Source: Panagrolaimus kolymaensis (Eukaryota; Nematoda; Chromadorea; Rhabditida; Panagrolaimidae). Taken from it: DNA of 64,000 bases. The notes beneath the pieces were generated by a model, which searched no databases, was not told the origin of the DNA, and saw only the letters and a list, made by a program, of their open reading frames with translations. The DNA lies in the NCBI GenBank assembly GCA_028622995.1, contig JAJQJQ010000035.1:2294001-2358000 (forward strand). Direction: 5' to 3'. Positions 10,293-20,122 of this stretch are shown piece by piece (position 1 is the first letter of the stretch; every line of letters begins with the position of its first letter). A program made the translations under genes and the position numbers.

Positions 10293-11936
10293 ATGTTAGC
10301 AGATTTTTCTGAAATTGTTACTGAACTTTTTGCTGAATGCAAAAATTACAAAGACGAAGAACTTTTGGATCTTTTCGACAGGTTTCTACAAAGACGATCA
10401 GAATGCTTCGCTGCTATTGATATTGAAGGATGTCGTCAAAGAATGATAGCTCTTTATGAACAATACGTTAAAAAATATTTAAAGGTATGTTTTTAATTTT
10501 ACATTTGTCTAGTAAATGCTCAACAACAAATGATTTTGCAGGATCAAAGAAAACGTGATGAAGTTTTCAACAAATTACTATGCTTCGATTATGAAGTACT
10601 ACAAAAAGTAAGTTTCACTTTTTTTTCAGAAAAGATTGAATAAAACGATTTTTTTAGGAATTTGCTGAATATGCTGACGGACCTAAGAAAGTAACAGAAG
10701 AAGAAGGAGAAGTATTGCAAAAGAAGTTTGAAGTGTATGTGATATTTTTGCTTTTATCCTTTATGATCTTTCATGTTTTAGGAACAAATATGAAGCAACG
10801 AAGGCATCAACATCTCAACCTGCTGAATTTGAAGAAAATAACAAAGATGACAAAGTAAAACAAAATAAGGACAATGGGTATGATCATGAAAAGTATCAAT
10901 GGACTCAAACTCTTGAAGAAGTTGAAATTCGTGTTCCTATGAATGCTACGTTCCCTCTCAAAGGTGCTCATATTGTCTGCAATATCAGTAAGCGTCATCT
11001 TGTTTGTGGGCTCAAAGGACATCCTTCGATTCTCGCTGGTAAACTTTCCGAAGATATCAAGCCTGACTCTTTCACATGGGTTATTGAAGACAATAAAGAT
11101 GTTGTCATTTCATTTGAAAAAGTTAGTTTTATCATTATTTTACATTAGCCTTACTTATTCTTAACTTTTAGTTTGACGATTTGAACTGGTGGAACCGAAT
11201 CTTCGTCGATGAATCTCCAATCAATCTTCGCAAAGTTGTTCCCGACAATTCAAAGTTATCTGATCTCGAAGGTGATACTCGTCAAATAGTTGAAAAGATG
11301 CTGTATGATCATCGTCAAAAAGAACTTGGACTCCCAACAACTGTAGAGAAGCAAGAAATTCTAAAACCCAATATGGGAAATGGATATGATTATGAAAAGT
11401 ATCAATGGACTCAAACTCTTGAAGAAATTGAAATTCGTGTTCACATGAAAGCTACATTCCCTCTCAAAAGTGCTCATATTTTATGCAATGTCAGTAAGCG
11501 TCATCTTATTTGTGGACTCAGAGGACAGCCTGTGATTCTCTCTGGTAAACTTCCCGATGATATCAAGCCTGACTCTTTCACATGGGTTATTGAAGATAGT
11601 AAAGATGTTGTCATTTCGTTTGAAAAGGTTAGTTTAATCTTCTTTATTTTACTTTAACCTGGCTCATTTTTTAACTTTTAGTTTAACAATATGAACTGGT
11701 GGAACCGAATCTTCGTCGATGAAACTCCAATCAATTCTCGTAAAGTTGTTCCAGAAAATTCAAAACTATCTGATCTTGAAGGTGATACTCGTCAAATGGT
11801 TGAAAAGATGATGTATGATCAACGTCAAAAAGAACTTGGACTTCCAACAAGTGAAGAAAAGAAGAAGCAAGATGTTTTGAAGAATTTTATGGCTCAACAT
11901 CCTGAAATGGATTTTTCAAAAGCAAAGTTTAATTAA
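10293..11936 (+). CDS. nud-1: NudC nuclear distribution protein with duplicated CS domain
   Basis: NudC is a cytoplasmic dynein/LIS1 cofactor and HSP90 co-chaperone. Six exons: N-terminal helical region (10293-10484, about 10543-10607, about 10658-10734), acidic linker plus first CS domain (about 10783-11121, [15 protein letters not shown]...SFTWVIED), chimeric exon (about 11172-11630), and last exon (about 11684-11936) ending MDFSKAKFN, as in animal NudC. The chimeric exon joins the first WWNRIF...QKELGLP tail directly to a second [14 protein letters not shown] linker and a second CS domain. The protein therefore has two CS-plus-tail units where NudC normally has one. All introns keep GT-AG. 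This looks like the functional locus, unlike the copy at 5.3 kb. An alternative is that the duplicated unit is skipped in some transcripts. Confidence 0.85.
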
Positions 11937-12029
11937 CTTTTTTTTATTTATGTTCATGTATTATTTTTTGTACTTGCATGTTTTTTCAAATGTTCAAATA
12001 AATTATTACCATTGTTTTTTATATATTCT

Positions 12030-12703
12030 TTTTTATTCATTGGGACATAAACTTTTACAAAGAGTGAAATAAACTATAGATACTTTTTGGAAACACATTT
12101 GTTAATATGCTAAGGATACAAAATAAAGAAAAGAGATTGGATAAAAATGCTAAAACGATACACAATATACTTTTTTTTAAATATTATTGCTATTAAACTT
12201 TTTTTGTAAACATTTTGGAAGAAGAGGAACAAATGGAAAAAGAGGGAAACCAATACAGAGAGTAAAAACTTTTGATGAAGAAAAAGAGATTATCGGGTTT
12301 CCAAAGAAAAACATTTAACATTTTTCGATCGATACAAAAAACAAATCTTGTGAAGCAAAACAACAAAATAAAGTGAAATCAAATCTTCGTCAAAAATTAA
12401 TAATAATAAAAATAATAATACTTTTGCGGTTATTTTTTTTATTTATCTTTCAACAGCTACTCCAAAAACTGTTATTCAACAACAGATTTTGATTGAAAGA
12501 ATTATGTATGTATCTTAATTTAGAGAAAGAGAAAGAGAGGCAAAAAATGGCAATAAAAAAATGTGTGATTTATTTGATTAAGAAAAAACTTCCGTTTAGC
12601 TTTTTTTTTAAATCAAATAATGAAAAAGTCAAAAATAACATATTGGAAGCTGAGAAATTGTACTAATGCAGAAATTTGATGTTAAAAGTAGTACAATTTA
12701 ATC
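12030..12703. other. Intergenic region; 3' flanks of two convergent genes
   Basis: AT-rich spacer between the convergent NudC and endophilin genes, with a short GAGAAAGAGAAAGAGAGG purine run near 12.53 kb. No coding or RNA gene seen. Confidence 0.5.
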
Positions 12704-14220
12704 TTATTTCTTTAATGGAACAATAATATGAACATATGAAACTGGAAAGAAGCCCGATTTGCCATTTACATTTCCTTCATACCAATTTTCATCAATTTGT
12801 GAAATTAAATCAATCATTTGTCCTTCTTTAAGTTCTAATTCACCTGGATTTTCTGCTTTAAAATCATATAAAGCTTTGCATGAAGCTTTTGATGCTCCTC
12901 CTCCTTCTGCAGGTGTGGTTGATGATGAATCAGTTTTATATGGAATTGGTCCACCAGCTGCTGCATTGGATGATGAATTATTACCCATGGACCATGATGA
13001 TGATGTATCATTATTACTTTTAACTCCATTAGCCGTTGTTGTTGTTGTTGTTGTTGATGAAGATGAATATGGTGGAGGTGCACCACCACCAGATGAAACA
13101 GAATTAGTATCAAAATTCATATTTCCTGTTCCATGGGTTATATCATTTACTGGTGAACGATTGGTTGGACTTCGATTAGTTAGAACGAGTTTAGGATGAT
13201 GTTCTTGGAAGGGTTTGTTTGCAGCTTCCTTTACCCTTAATCCAAGTTGATTTTTAAGTTGATCCAAAGTGTGTAAAGTTTGTTGATGGAAATCAATTTG
13301 AGCTTCAACTAAAGCTTTTAATTGTGAAATTTGTTCCACATCATTTGATAAAACATTAAACATTGCTTGTTCAGCTAATTTTTTAGATTCTTCTAATTTT
13401 TCTTCAGCTTGAATTAATTCTTCATCTCGACCTCCTGCTGGTTTTCCACGCTTTTTACAATCATAATCCAATCGTCTTCCACTTAATTTAGTTCGATGAT
13501 GATTAACTTCTTTAAGTTCATTATTTTGTAAATGTGTAATAGGATCTAAGAAATTATGTTTAACCACATCTTCAAGTTGATATTTAATATCCGCCATTTG
13601 TCGATATGATTCCGCGCAATCTTTTAATGCTTTAGCTAATTCACTATCATCACCAAGAGATTGACCATATTTTTGCATAGTTTCAGATAAGAGTCCTTCA
13701 GTTTGTGGATAAGGTGAAGTTTTAGTTGTTCCTCGAACTTTTGACATTGCACCCATTGCAGCCATTTTAGCTCGAGTTGCTACAAAAAAATAAATGTTTA
13801 ATAATAAAGTTCGTTTATTGCATTTTTTTGCTTAATTAATTAGACTTACCAGGATTAGGTTGAAGATATTCATTAGTTCCATTAACGAGGGAAGTAATAA
13901 GTTCATTAGTTACATCAATCTTCTAAAAACTCAATTATTTATTGAAGGAATTTTTTTATATATAATATTTAAGTTGGAGCTTACTCTTTCCATTTCCATA
14001 TATTCATCATCAAGTTTAGTGGCTTCTGCAGCACCTACAGCTTCACTGAGGTACTAAAAATAATATGGAGTAAATATTTATTTTATAAAGATAATTAAAG
14101 ATGGTCATCTCCAAAAAATATGGTATTAGAATTTTAGATGGGAGAGAAAGGTTGATGGAATGAAAACTAACTAACCTGATTAGCTTTATTAAGTTGCTTT
14201 CTTAAACCCGAAAGTGACAT
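12704..14220 (-). CDS. unc-57: Endophilin A (BAR-SH3 protein)
   Basis: Endophilin bends membranes and recruits synaptojanin and dynamin during synaptic-vesicle endocytosis. Four exons: 14176-14220 (MSLSGLRKQLNKANQ, the amphipathic helix 0), about 13984-14053, 13850-about 13923 and 12704-13779. Exons 2-4 encode the N-BAR domain. A low-complexity linker follows (runs of T, S, N and GGGAPPPY), then a C-terminal SH3 domain (CKALYDFKAENPGELEL, NWYEG, SGFFPVSYV) ending in VPLKK. The ALYDF, W and GxFPxxYV residues that contact proline-rich ligands are all present. Total length of about 420 residues is slightly long for the family because of the linker. The start is set by the conserved MSLSGL...K sequence. 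The 5.9-kb region upstream is gene-free. Confidence 0.93.
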
Positions 14221-15422
14221 GATTATTCCTTCTTGTTTTTTTTTCTTTATAAAAAAAATTTCTCAGAATAAATGCCAAAATATCAAAACCAAAAAAATAT
14301 ATAGAAATAAATGAGTTTTTTTACTCCGCTGTCGCTGCCGCTATTGCTGCTGCTATTTATTTGTTTTTAAAGGTTGGTTTTTCTGAAATAAATAAAAAAT
14401 GTGAATATGTAAACATAAAAAAAGAAAGAAAGAAAGATTGAAAAGGATATGTATCTATTTGCTCGAAAGAAAAAAAATTACATATATGAAAGGCGATGTG
14501 AAGAATAAAAAACAAAGCAAGCTTTGGGTCGGAATGAATTGAAAAGGGAGAAAGCAAAAAATGAATTTGTATTGGATTTCGATAAAGAGTAAAGAAAGAT
14601 TCCACTATGTAAAAAAATAAATAAATGTGAAAGTTGGAAGAAGACTTTTTTTATTCGACAGACATCTTTAATTTTGGCAAAAAATGGAAAAAATGCCAAG
14701 AATAAATAAAAGCAAGCGATGAAAAGGAGGGAATGAAATGGCAAAAATCTAAAAACCTTCGATCAAATTTCCGGGTTGGTGAATAATAGCTTTTTGGTTT
14801 ACAAAAATTTATTATTATTTTTTGGATTATTGAAAACTAAAGTGATCAAAAAGTTAGTGTCTTCGATGTTTAAATTTTAATCGAAAAGTTAGTTTTTTTC
14901 TCGAACAAAAAAGTTAAAAAAAAAGAAAAGTTAATTTTTTTGAAGATGAGAAAGAAGAAAAAAAAGTCGATAAACAATAAGTTCAAAAAGCACTAATAAC
15001 AACAGCAAAAAATAATAATGTGAGTCCAATGGGCATCCATCCATCCTATCTCTCTTTTTGCCTGCAATCCATCCCATCATTCAAAAAACTGAACATTCAT
15101 TTAATTTTTTTTAAAGCGTTTAAAAAAATAATAGAGTGAGAGAGACCGGAAACAAGTTTTTTTTTTTGAAAGAAGATGAAAGGGGAAAGAAGAATGAGAA
15201 AAAGATCAAATTTGCAAAACAAAACAAAAAATGACAGAAATATTTGTGTGAAAGTTTTGATTATGAATGTTGATGCTTGCTGCTCGAAACTAAAGTGAAA
15301 ATTAAATGTGAACAGTGAAAGAGAGTCAGATAGATGGAAATAAAAGTTGTAATTTTAATTTTAAAAGTCCACCAAACTTGGATCAAAAAAGTTAACAAAA
15401 AAAGAGAGTCGCAAAAGAAAAA

Positions 15423-15469
15423 AATAGTAACAAAATTTTGCAAAATATTGCTAATTTTTAGTTTCTATC
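15423..15469 (+). repeat. 47-bp hairpin element, copy 1
   Basis: First of a family exactly 47 bp long. It starts AATAGTAAC, has ATTGCT at positions 25-30 and ends TTTCTATC. The family consensus is GATAGTAAC at positions 1-9, ATTGYY at 25-30 and TTACTATC at 40-47, so the ends are reverse complements. Confidence 0.7.
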
Positions 15470-15590
15470 ATCACAAATTTTACAATTGACAACCATGACT
15501 AATATTGCGCTAAAAATATGGAAATTGAATTTAAAATTGATAAAAACTTAATTAAAAATGCCCGAAAAATAAGTAAATGTCACGGTAGAT

Positions 15591-15637
15591 GATAGAAACC
15601 AAATTATGATGAATATTGCTTGCTTTGAATAACTGTC
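15591..15637 (+). repeat. 47-bp hairpin element, copy 2
   Basis: Starts GATAGAAAC, ATTGCT at positions 25-30, ends TAACTGTC. The terminal complementarity is weakened by substitutions, but length and core are kept. Confidence 0.6.
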
Positions 15638-16208
15638 ACTGATAATTTATAAATTTTAAGAAAATTCTAGTATTAGATTTGACCTTTCTTAACCAACCAC
15701 AAATACTAAAATAAAAAGCCACACAAAACAACAACACTCCCGTTTTTAATAACATCAATAAAAAATTTCAAAGGTAACACACGCAAAGAAAATAAAAAAA
15801 TCGATGAATGTCGAAAATAAAAAACTTGATAGACTTGTGATTTCCCAGAAATTTTTTTTTTCAATTTTCAATATGTACAGCAAAAAAAGAAAAAAGAAAT
15901 GGAAAAAAAAAACAGGTGAAGAAAATATAAAAGAGAACGCAATTTTTGTGCTGCATTTGTTTGTGACAGTGATTTCCGTCGTCGTTGATGCTCACATTTT
16001 TTTTTGTTTGTTAGTCGTCGTCAATCATGTTTGAGAACCACCGCCTTTCGTTTAAGTGGCTTTTTCAAATAAAACAAAAAAATAATAATGAAAAGAAAAA
16101 GCAAAAAATAATTTTGAACCACAAAAAATGTACGTATAAAAGTGATGGAAGTTATTGTAACAACAAAAAAGAAAAATAATGGAAAAATGGTCTCAAAAAA
16201 GAAAGGAT

Positions 16209-16255
16209 GATAGTAACTAAAACGAGACAATTTTTTTTATTTTCGAATTACTATC
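16209..16255 (-). repeat. 47-bp hairpin element, copy 3 (reverse orientation)
   Basis: Perfect GATAGTAA/TTACTATC ends, extending to 10-nt arms with flanking AT (16207-16257). Read on the - strand, ATTGTC falls at positions 25-30. Confidence 0.75.
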
Positions 16256-16585
16256 ATTTTTAGAATAGTTGTAAAAAAGGTTAAAAAAAATTTTGCGTTC
16301 ACCGATACAAAAAAAAGTGAAGATGAGTCTTCTGCACAACAACAACCAACATTAAAATTTCAGAGACAATGAAAAATATAAAAAGTTTGACCTTCACAAT
16401 ATTTTTTAATTTCCGGATCGAATCAAAGGTTTTTTTCGTTCGAATTAAAATATGTACGTTAGGGTCAAATTCGAGAACCAAAACGAATGAAAAATGAACA
16501 CAGGTTTGTTCATAATGCAGTAAATAAAAAAAGAAGAGTGTAGCAAATTTAGAGTTGAAAAATTTTCAACTAAATTGACAGAAAT

Positions 16586-16632
16586 GAGAGTAACAAAAAT
16601 TAGAAAATTATTGTCAAAGACTGATTACTTTC
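16586..16632 (+). repeat. 47-bp hairpin element, copy 4
   Basis: Starts GAGAGTAAC, ATTGTC at 25-30, ends TTACTTTC. The two end changes compensate (GAGAG/CTTTC is only partly paired). It lies 7 bp from copy 5. Confidence 0.65.
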
Positions 16633-16639
16633 ATTGGAA

Positions 16640-16686
16640 GATAGTAACATATTTAAAGCAATAGTTTAAACAATTTAATTACTATC
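16640..16686 (-). repeat. 47-bp hairpin element, copy 5 (reverse orientation)
   Basis: Perfect GATAGTAA/TTACTATC ends; on the - strand ATTGCTTTAAA begins at position 25. Very similar to copy 6 when inverted. Confidence 0.75.
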
Positions 16687-16790
16687 ACACTAAAAAAACT
16701 TTTTTTCTGCCGAAGGCAATATAAAAATTTTGGTGAACCAATAAATAAACTTTCATTTTAAAGTTAGTAGTAGTATGAAAAAAAAAACAC

Positions 16791-16837
16791 GATAGTAATC
16801 AAATTTAAAAATTTATTGCTTTAAAGTATTGACTATC
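16791..16837 (+). repeat. 47-bp hairpin element, copy 6
   Basis: Starts GATAGTAA, ATTGCTTTAAA from position 25, ends TGACTATC (one mismatch to the consensus arm). Confidence 0.75.
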
Positions 16838-17347
16838 ATTTTTTTATACTAGTTTTTATAAAATAAGAGTGGGAAAGAGACACGACGACATGCAAAAGTA
16901 TAGTGAAAAAAAAAAAAAACAAGAAAAAAATAGCCACGTAAAGGATAATTTTATTATCAAAAAAAAGGCCAACCAAAAAGAAAGAAAGAATGAAAGGCTT
17001 TTTTGAAAGGGCTTTTATATATGTATATAAAAAAAGAAATGAATGGAAAGAAAAAAATGAGATCATTGCACTTCGAAACCTTTTTTTTTATAACACACAT
17101 AAACGTAGATGGATGTTGATGACTCATTCTCACTCATAGTCAGAGTTTCTTTTTCTCTTTTTTTTCATTCACTCATTTCAATTTTCTTTTTTCCTTTGCT
17201 CTCTCTTCTTTGATTGAAATTCAATAATAATGATATAACTAACGGACGAGAGGCAGCGGAACAACAACACACGTAAAAAACGAGAAAAAAAAACAAGCTC
17301 AGCAGGAGGTAGTTTTTTCTTGACTAAAATAAGCGACGTGATAATTT

Positions 17348-17394
17348 GATAGCAATGAAATCGCTAAAAATATTGTCAAAAAATTGTTACTTTC
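17348..17394 (+). repeat. 47-bp hairpin element, copy 7
   Basis: Starts GATAGCAA, ATTGTC at 25-30, ends TTACTTTC. Confidence 0.65.
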
Positions 17395-17402
17395 ATAAAA
17401 AT

Positions 17403-17449
17403 GATAGTAACTGTTTTTTAACAATACATATTTTGCAATATCGGTTTAC
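17403..17449 (-). repeat. 47-bp hairpin element, degenerate copy 9 (reverse orientation)
   Basis: On the - strand it ends TTACTATC and has ATTGTT at positions 25-30, but the other arm has decayed. It lies 8 bp from copy 7, in opposite orientation. Confidence 0.4.
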
Positions 17450-18154
17450 AATCAAATAAACATTTTTTGGTCAAGTAATGAAATCTTTCGATGAAAATCG
17501 CCCAAAATTTTGATTTTTTTAAGTTTAGCTTTTGTGGGTTATTATCATCATTTTTCTTATCTTCCATTTTTTTATGTGAGTTCGCTTCTAAACATTATTT
17601 ATCAAAGCTGTGCAAAGATAAAAATAGAAACTACAACCAACCAACCAACAACTAAGTCAACAAGAGCAGTTCCTCTTTTTTTTTTGAAAGGGGAAAAAGA
17701 CACAATAAAAACAAGCAACCAAAAGAAAAAAGAAAGATGAAACACTCACTCGTTTTTTTTTAAAACTTTTGTTTCATTTTTTCAATTTTGAAATGTATTG
17801 CGGGCAGCGAAGAGAGCAATGGCGAGTAAGTTCGAAGGGCAATAATACATATGATTTCGAAAAATAAAAAGAAATAAAGAAATGAAGAAGAAACTTAAAT
17901 GACATCATTCATTCATTCTCTCATTCATCGATGTTGATGATGAAGCTTTTTTTGTTGTTGGGAGGAGTGAATTGATGGGGATGGATAAATGGGAAACAAC
18001 AACAAAAAAAAACTAAAAGGTTTCAAGTATGACGAAATAAAATTTGAGAAACTTTAGTTTTTTTTGTTGACGGTGTAGAAAATTTAAGAAAAAGCTTGAA
18101 ATTGGTCAAAAAATAAAATAACTTTCGATACACAAAAATAAAAATGTGTCAATG

Positions 18155-18201
18155 AATAGTAAAGCATTAACAAAAAATATCGTCAAATAATGCTTACTAT
18201 C
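18155..18201 (+). repeat. 47-bp hairpin element, copy 8
   Basis: Starts AATAGTAAAGCAT and ends ATGCTTACTATC. The arms therefore extend to about 12 nt with one internal mismatch and an end mismatch. ATCGTC at positions 25-30. Confidence 0.7.
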
Positions 18202-20122
18202 AACAAACATACATAAAATTTGTGTGAAGATTACATATTGTCAAAACTTTATTATTATTATTAAAAGAAAGAATATAAAAAGTACTGGATAAGTAAAAAA
18301 AACTAAAAATATGAAAAAGGATTCAGAGCGAAACAAAACGTAAAAATTCCAATAATAAAAAATATGGTTATTTTTCTTTCTCCGTTTTTTTTTTACTGAA
18401 AAAAGAACGTTTTTTTAAGTCAAAAACAAAAATAAAAAAGCAGACAACAACAAAAAACGGACTGCTTGGAGGAGGACTTGAGCTTTGGCAATATAAAAGA
18501 AAAAAGACGAGAAAAAAAGTAAAAAATGAGGCATTGATTTTGCGCATTCAGCTGGCTGCTGCTGCATGTTGGCTTGGCTGGCCTTTGCGGTGCTGCCATT
18601 TTTTTTGCATCCCTTTTTTAATGTTTCAAAAAAAAACTTTCATGAAAGGTTTTCTTCTTTCGTTATTTTTTTGAAGGGAAAGGAAAAAGTAGTAGTAACA
18701 CACGGGGCTAACAAAAAAAAAGATGCAACGGCAGTAGTCGTCAAGCAAAGAAGAAACAGAAACAGAAGCTGAAGAGGCGGCGGCGGCATTGTTGTTATTC
18801 ATCGTCGTCGAAGAAAAAAAAAACATACAAGAAAAAACTGAATTCACCGGAAGGATGTGTTTGAAAATGTTTTTTCAACAACGAAAAAAAACGTGAAAAT
18901 GAAAGAGGAAAGGAGAGAGAGAATAAAATGAGTGAAGGATGGCAAATAACGGATGGATGGGTTTGAAGAAGAAAAAATAAATAAAAAGAAGAAAAAGAAC
19001 GGATAAGGCAAGGGTCAAAGTTTAAAAATTGAGAAGAAGAAAAAAGATGGAGAAAACAGGCATATGTTGTTTTTGGGGATAAATAACAAATATATTTTTT
19101 GAGCGATGTTGGTTGTTTGTGATGATCCAAAACAAAGCCGATGATCTAAACAAAGAAGCTCGATGATTCATAAAGGGCAAAAAAAAAAACGCATTTTTGG
19201 TTTGGGAAATGTCAAACTTTCGAAAGCTAAAGTAAAGAAAAAAAATTACAAAATTATTGTTACAAAAAGTAAAGTTTAAGAATATATTAGCATTTTTCAT
19301 TCATTACAAAATTCATAGTTCCAGATAGGCTTGAATAGCTTTTTTTCATAATTTATAAAATGGGGGCTCGAAAAATTCCAAGATGAAAAATAAAAATAAT
19401 ATAAACTTCAATCGTTTTCAAAAGACTGAAAAACAAAATAAACGCAATACGTAGTCGCAAGGATTTTACAAAAAAAAAAACGGTAAGCTGATTTAAATCT
19501 GTCGCCTCATGAATTAATTTCCAATACATTTAATAAATGTATTATAAATTTTATTTGTATTTATTCTCTTTACACAAAAAAGTAAGAGGGGTTTCTCCAT
19601 CCTGATTTTTCCGGCTACGTATATATCAATTTTTTTTACAGATTCTGAATCCGTAGACTATGGGGATCATTATATAGTCAACAATTCTCAAATAATATGA
19701 AAATTTTTTTTGACCAAAAAAACATGTTTTTTGACTAAAACTTTTTTTCTATCCTCGGAAAATGGCTGAAACTTTCCGTCAGTAATAGTACCGATATATG
19801 ACGAATTTGATTTTGCTTTTAGATTTTGAATAAAAGTTTCTGGGCTTCTCAGAAAAGTTAGGCGAGCATGTTTTTCGATGTCAAATTTTTTCCAAAAAAT
19901 AAAATTTTTTTCGCAACCTGCGTTTTTCGCTTTGGGAGAGCGGAACTATGGTGAAGGCGCTTGACTGCTGCAATTTTTTTTCTTCATCACACGCTTTTGA
20001 AGGCGCTTTATTTTCGCATATTTTTTTCGTCAAACATTTTTATTTTGGATAATGTTTTTTCCGTGATATTTTTTTCCTTGAGATTCTTTTATTTTTTGTT
20101 TTTTAGTAATCATTTAACAACG

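Larger units (their letters stand above)
14221..20122. other. 5.9-kb gene desert upstream of endophilin and the Helitron
   Basis: No convincing coding exon on either strand. It has many poly(A)/poly(T) runs, short simple repeats and the 47-bp inverted-repeat family (separate entries). It may contain upstream exons or enhancers of endophilin and, at its right end, the Helitron promoter. A small perfect palindrome (arms of 10 nt) lies at 19523-19543. Confidence 0.5.

Noticed and set aside
12759..13199. + strand frame with V and D runs
   Set aside because: Antisense of endophilin's low-complexity linker and SH3 domain.
15423..18201. 47-bp repeats as a CRISPR array
   Set aside because: Eukaryotic context, mixed orientation, irregular spacing and no cas genes.
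19961..20122. Upstream extension of Helitron exon 1 (MTAAIFFLHHT...)
   Set aside because: Low-complexity, hydrophobic and T-rich, ending in a TTTTTTAG acceptor-like site just before MPPKRKK.
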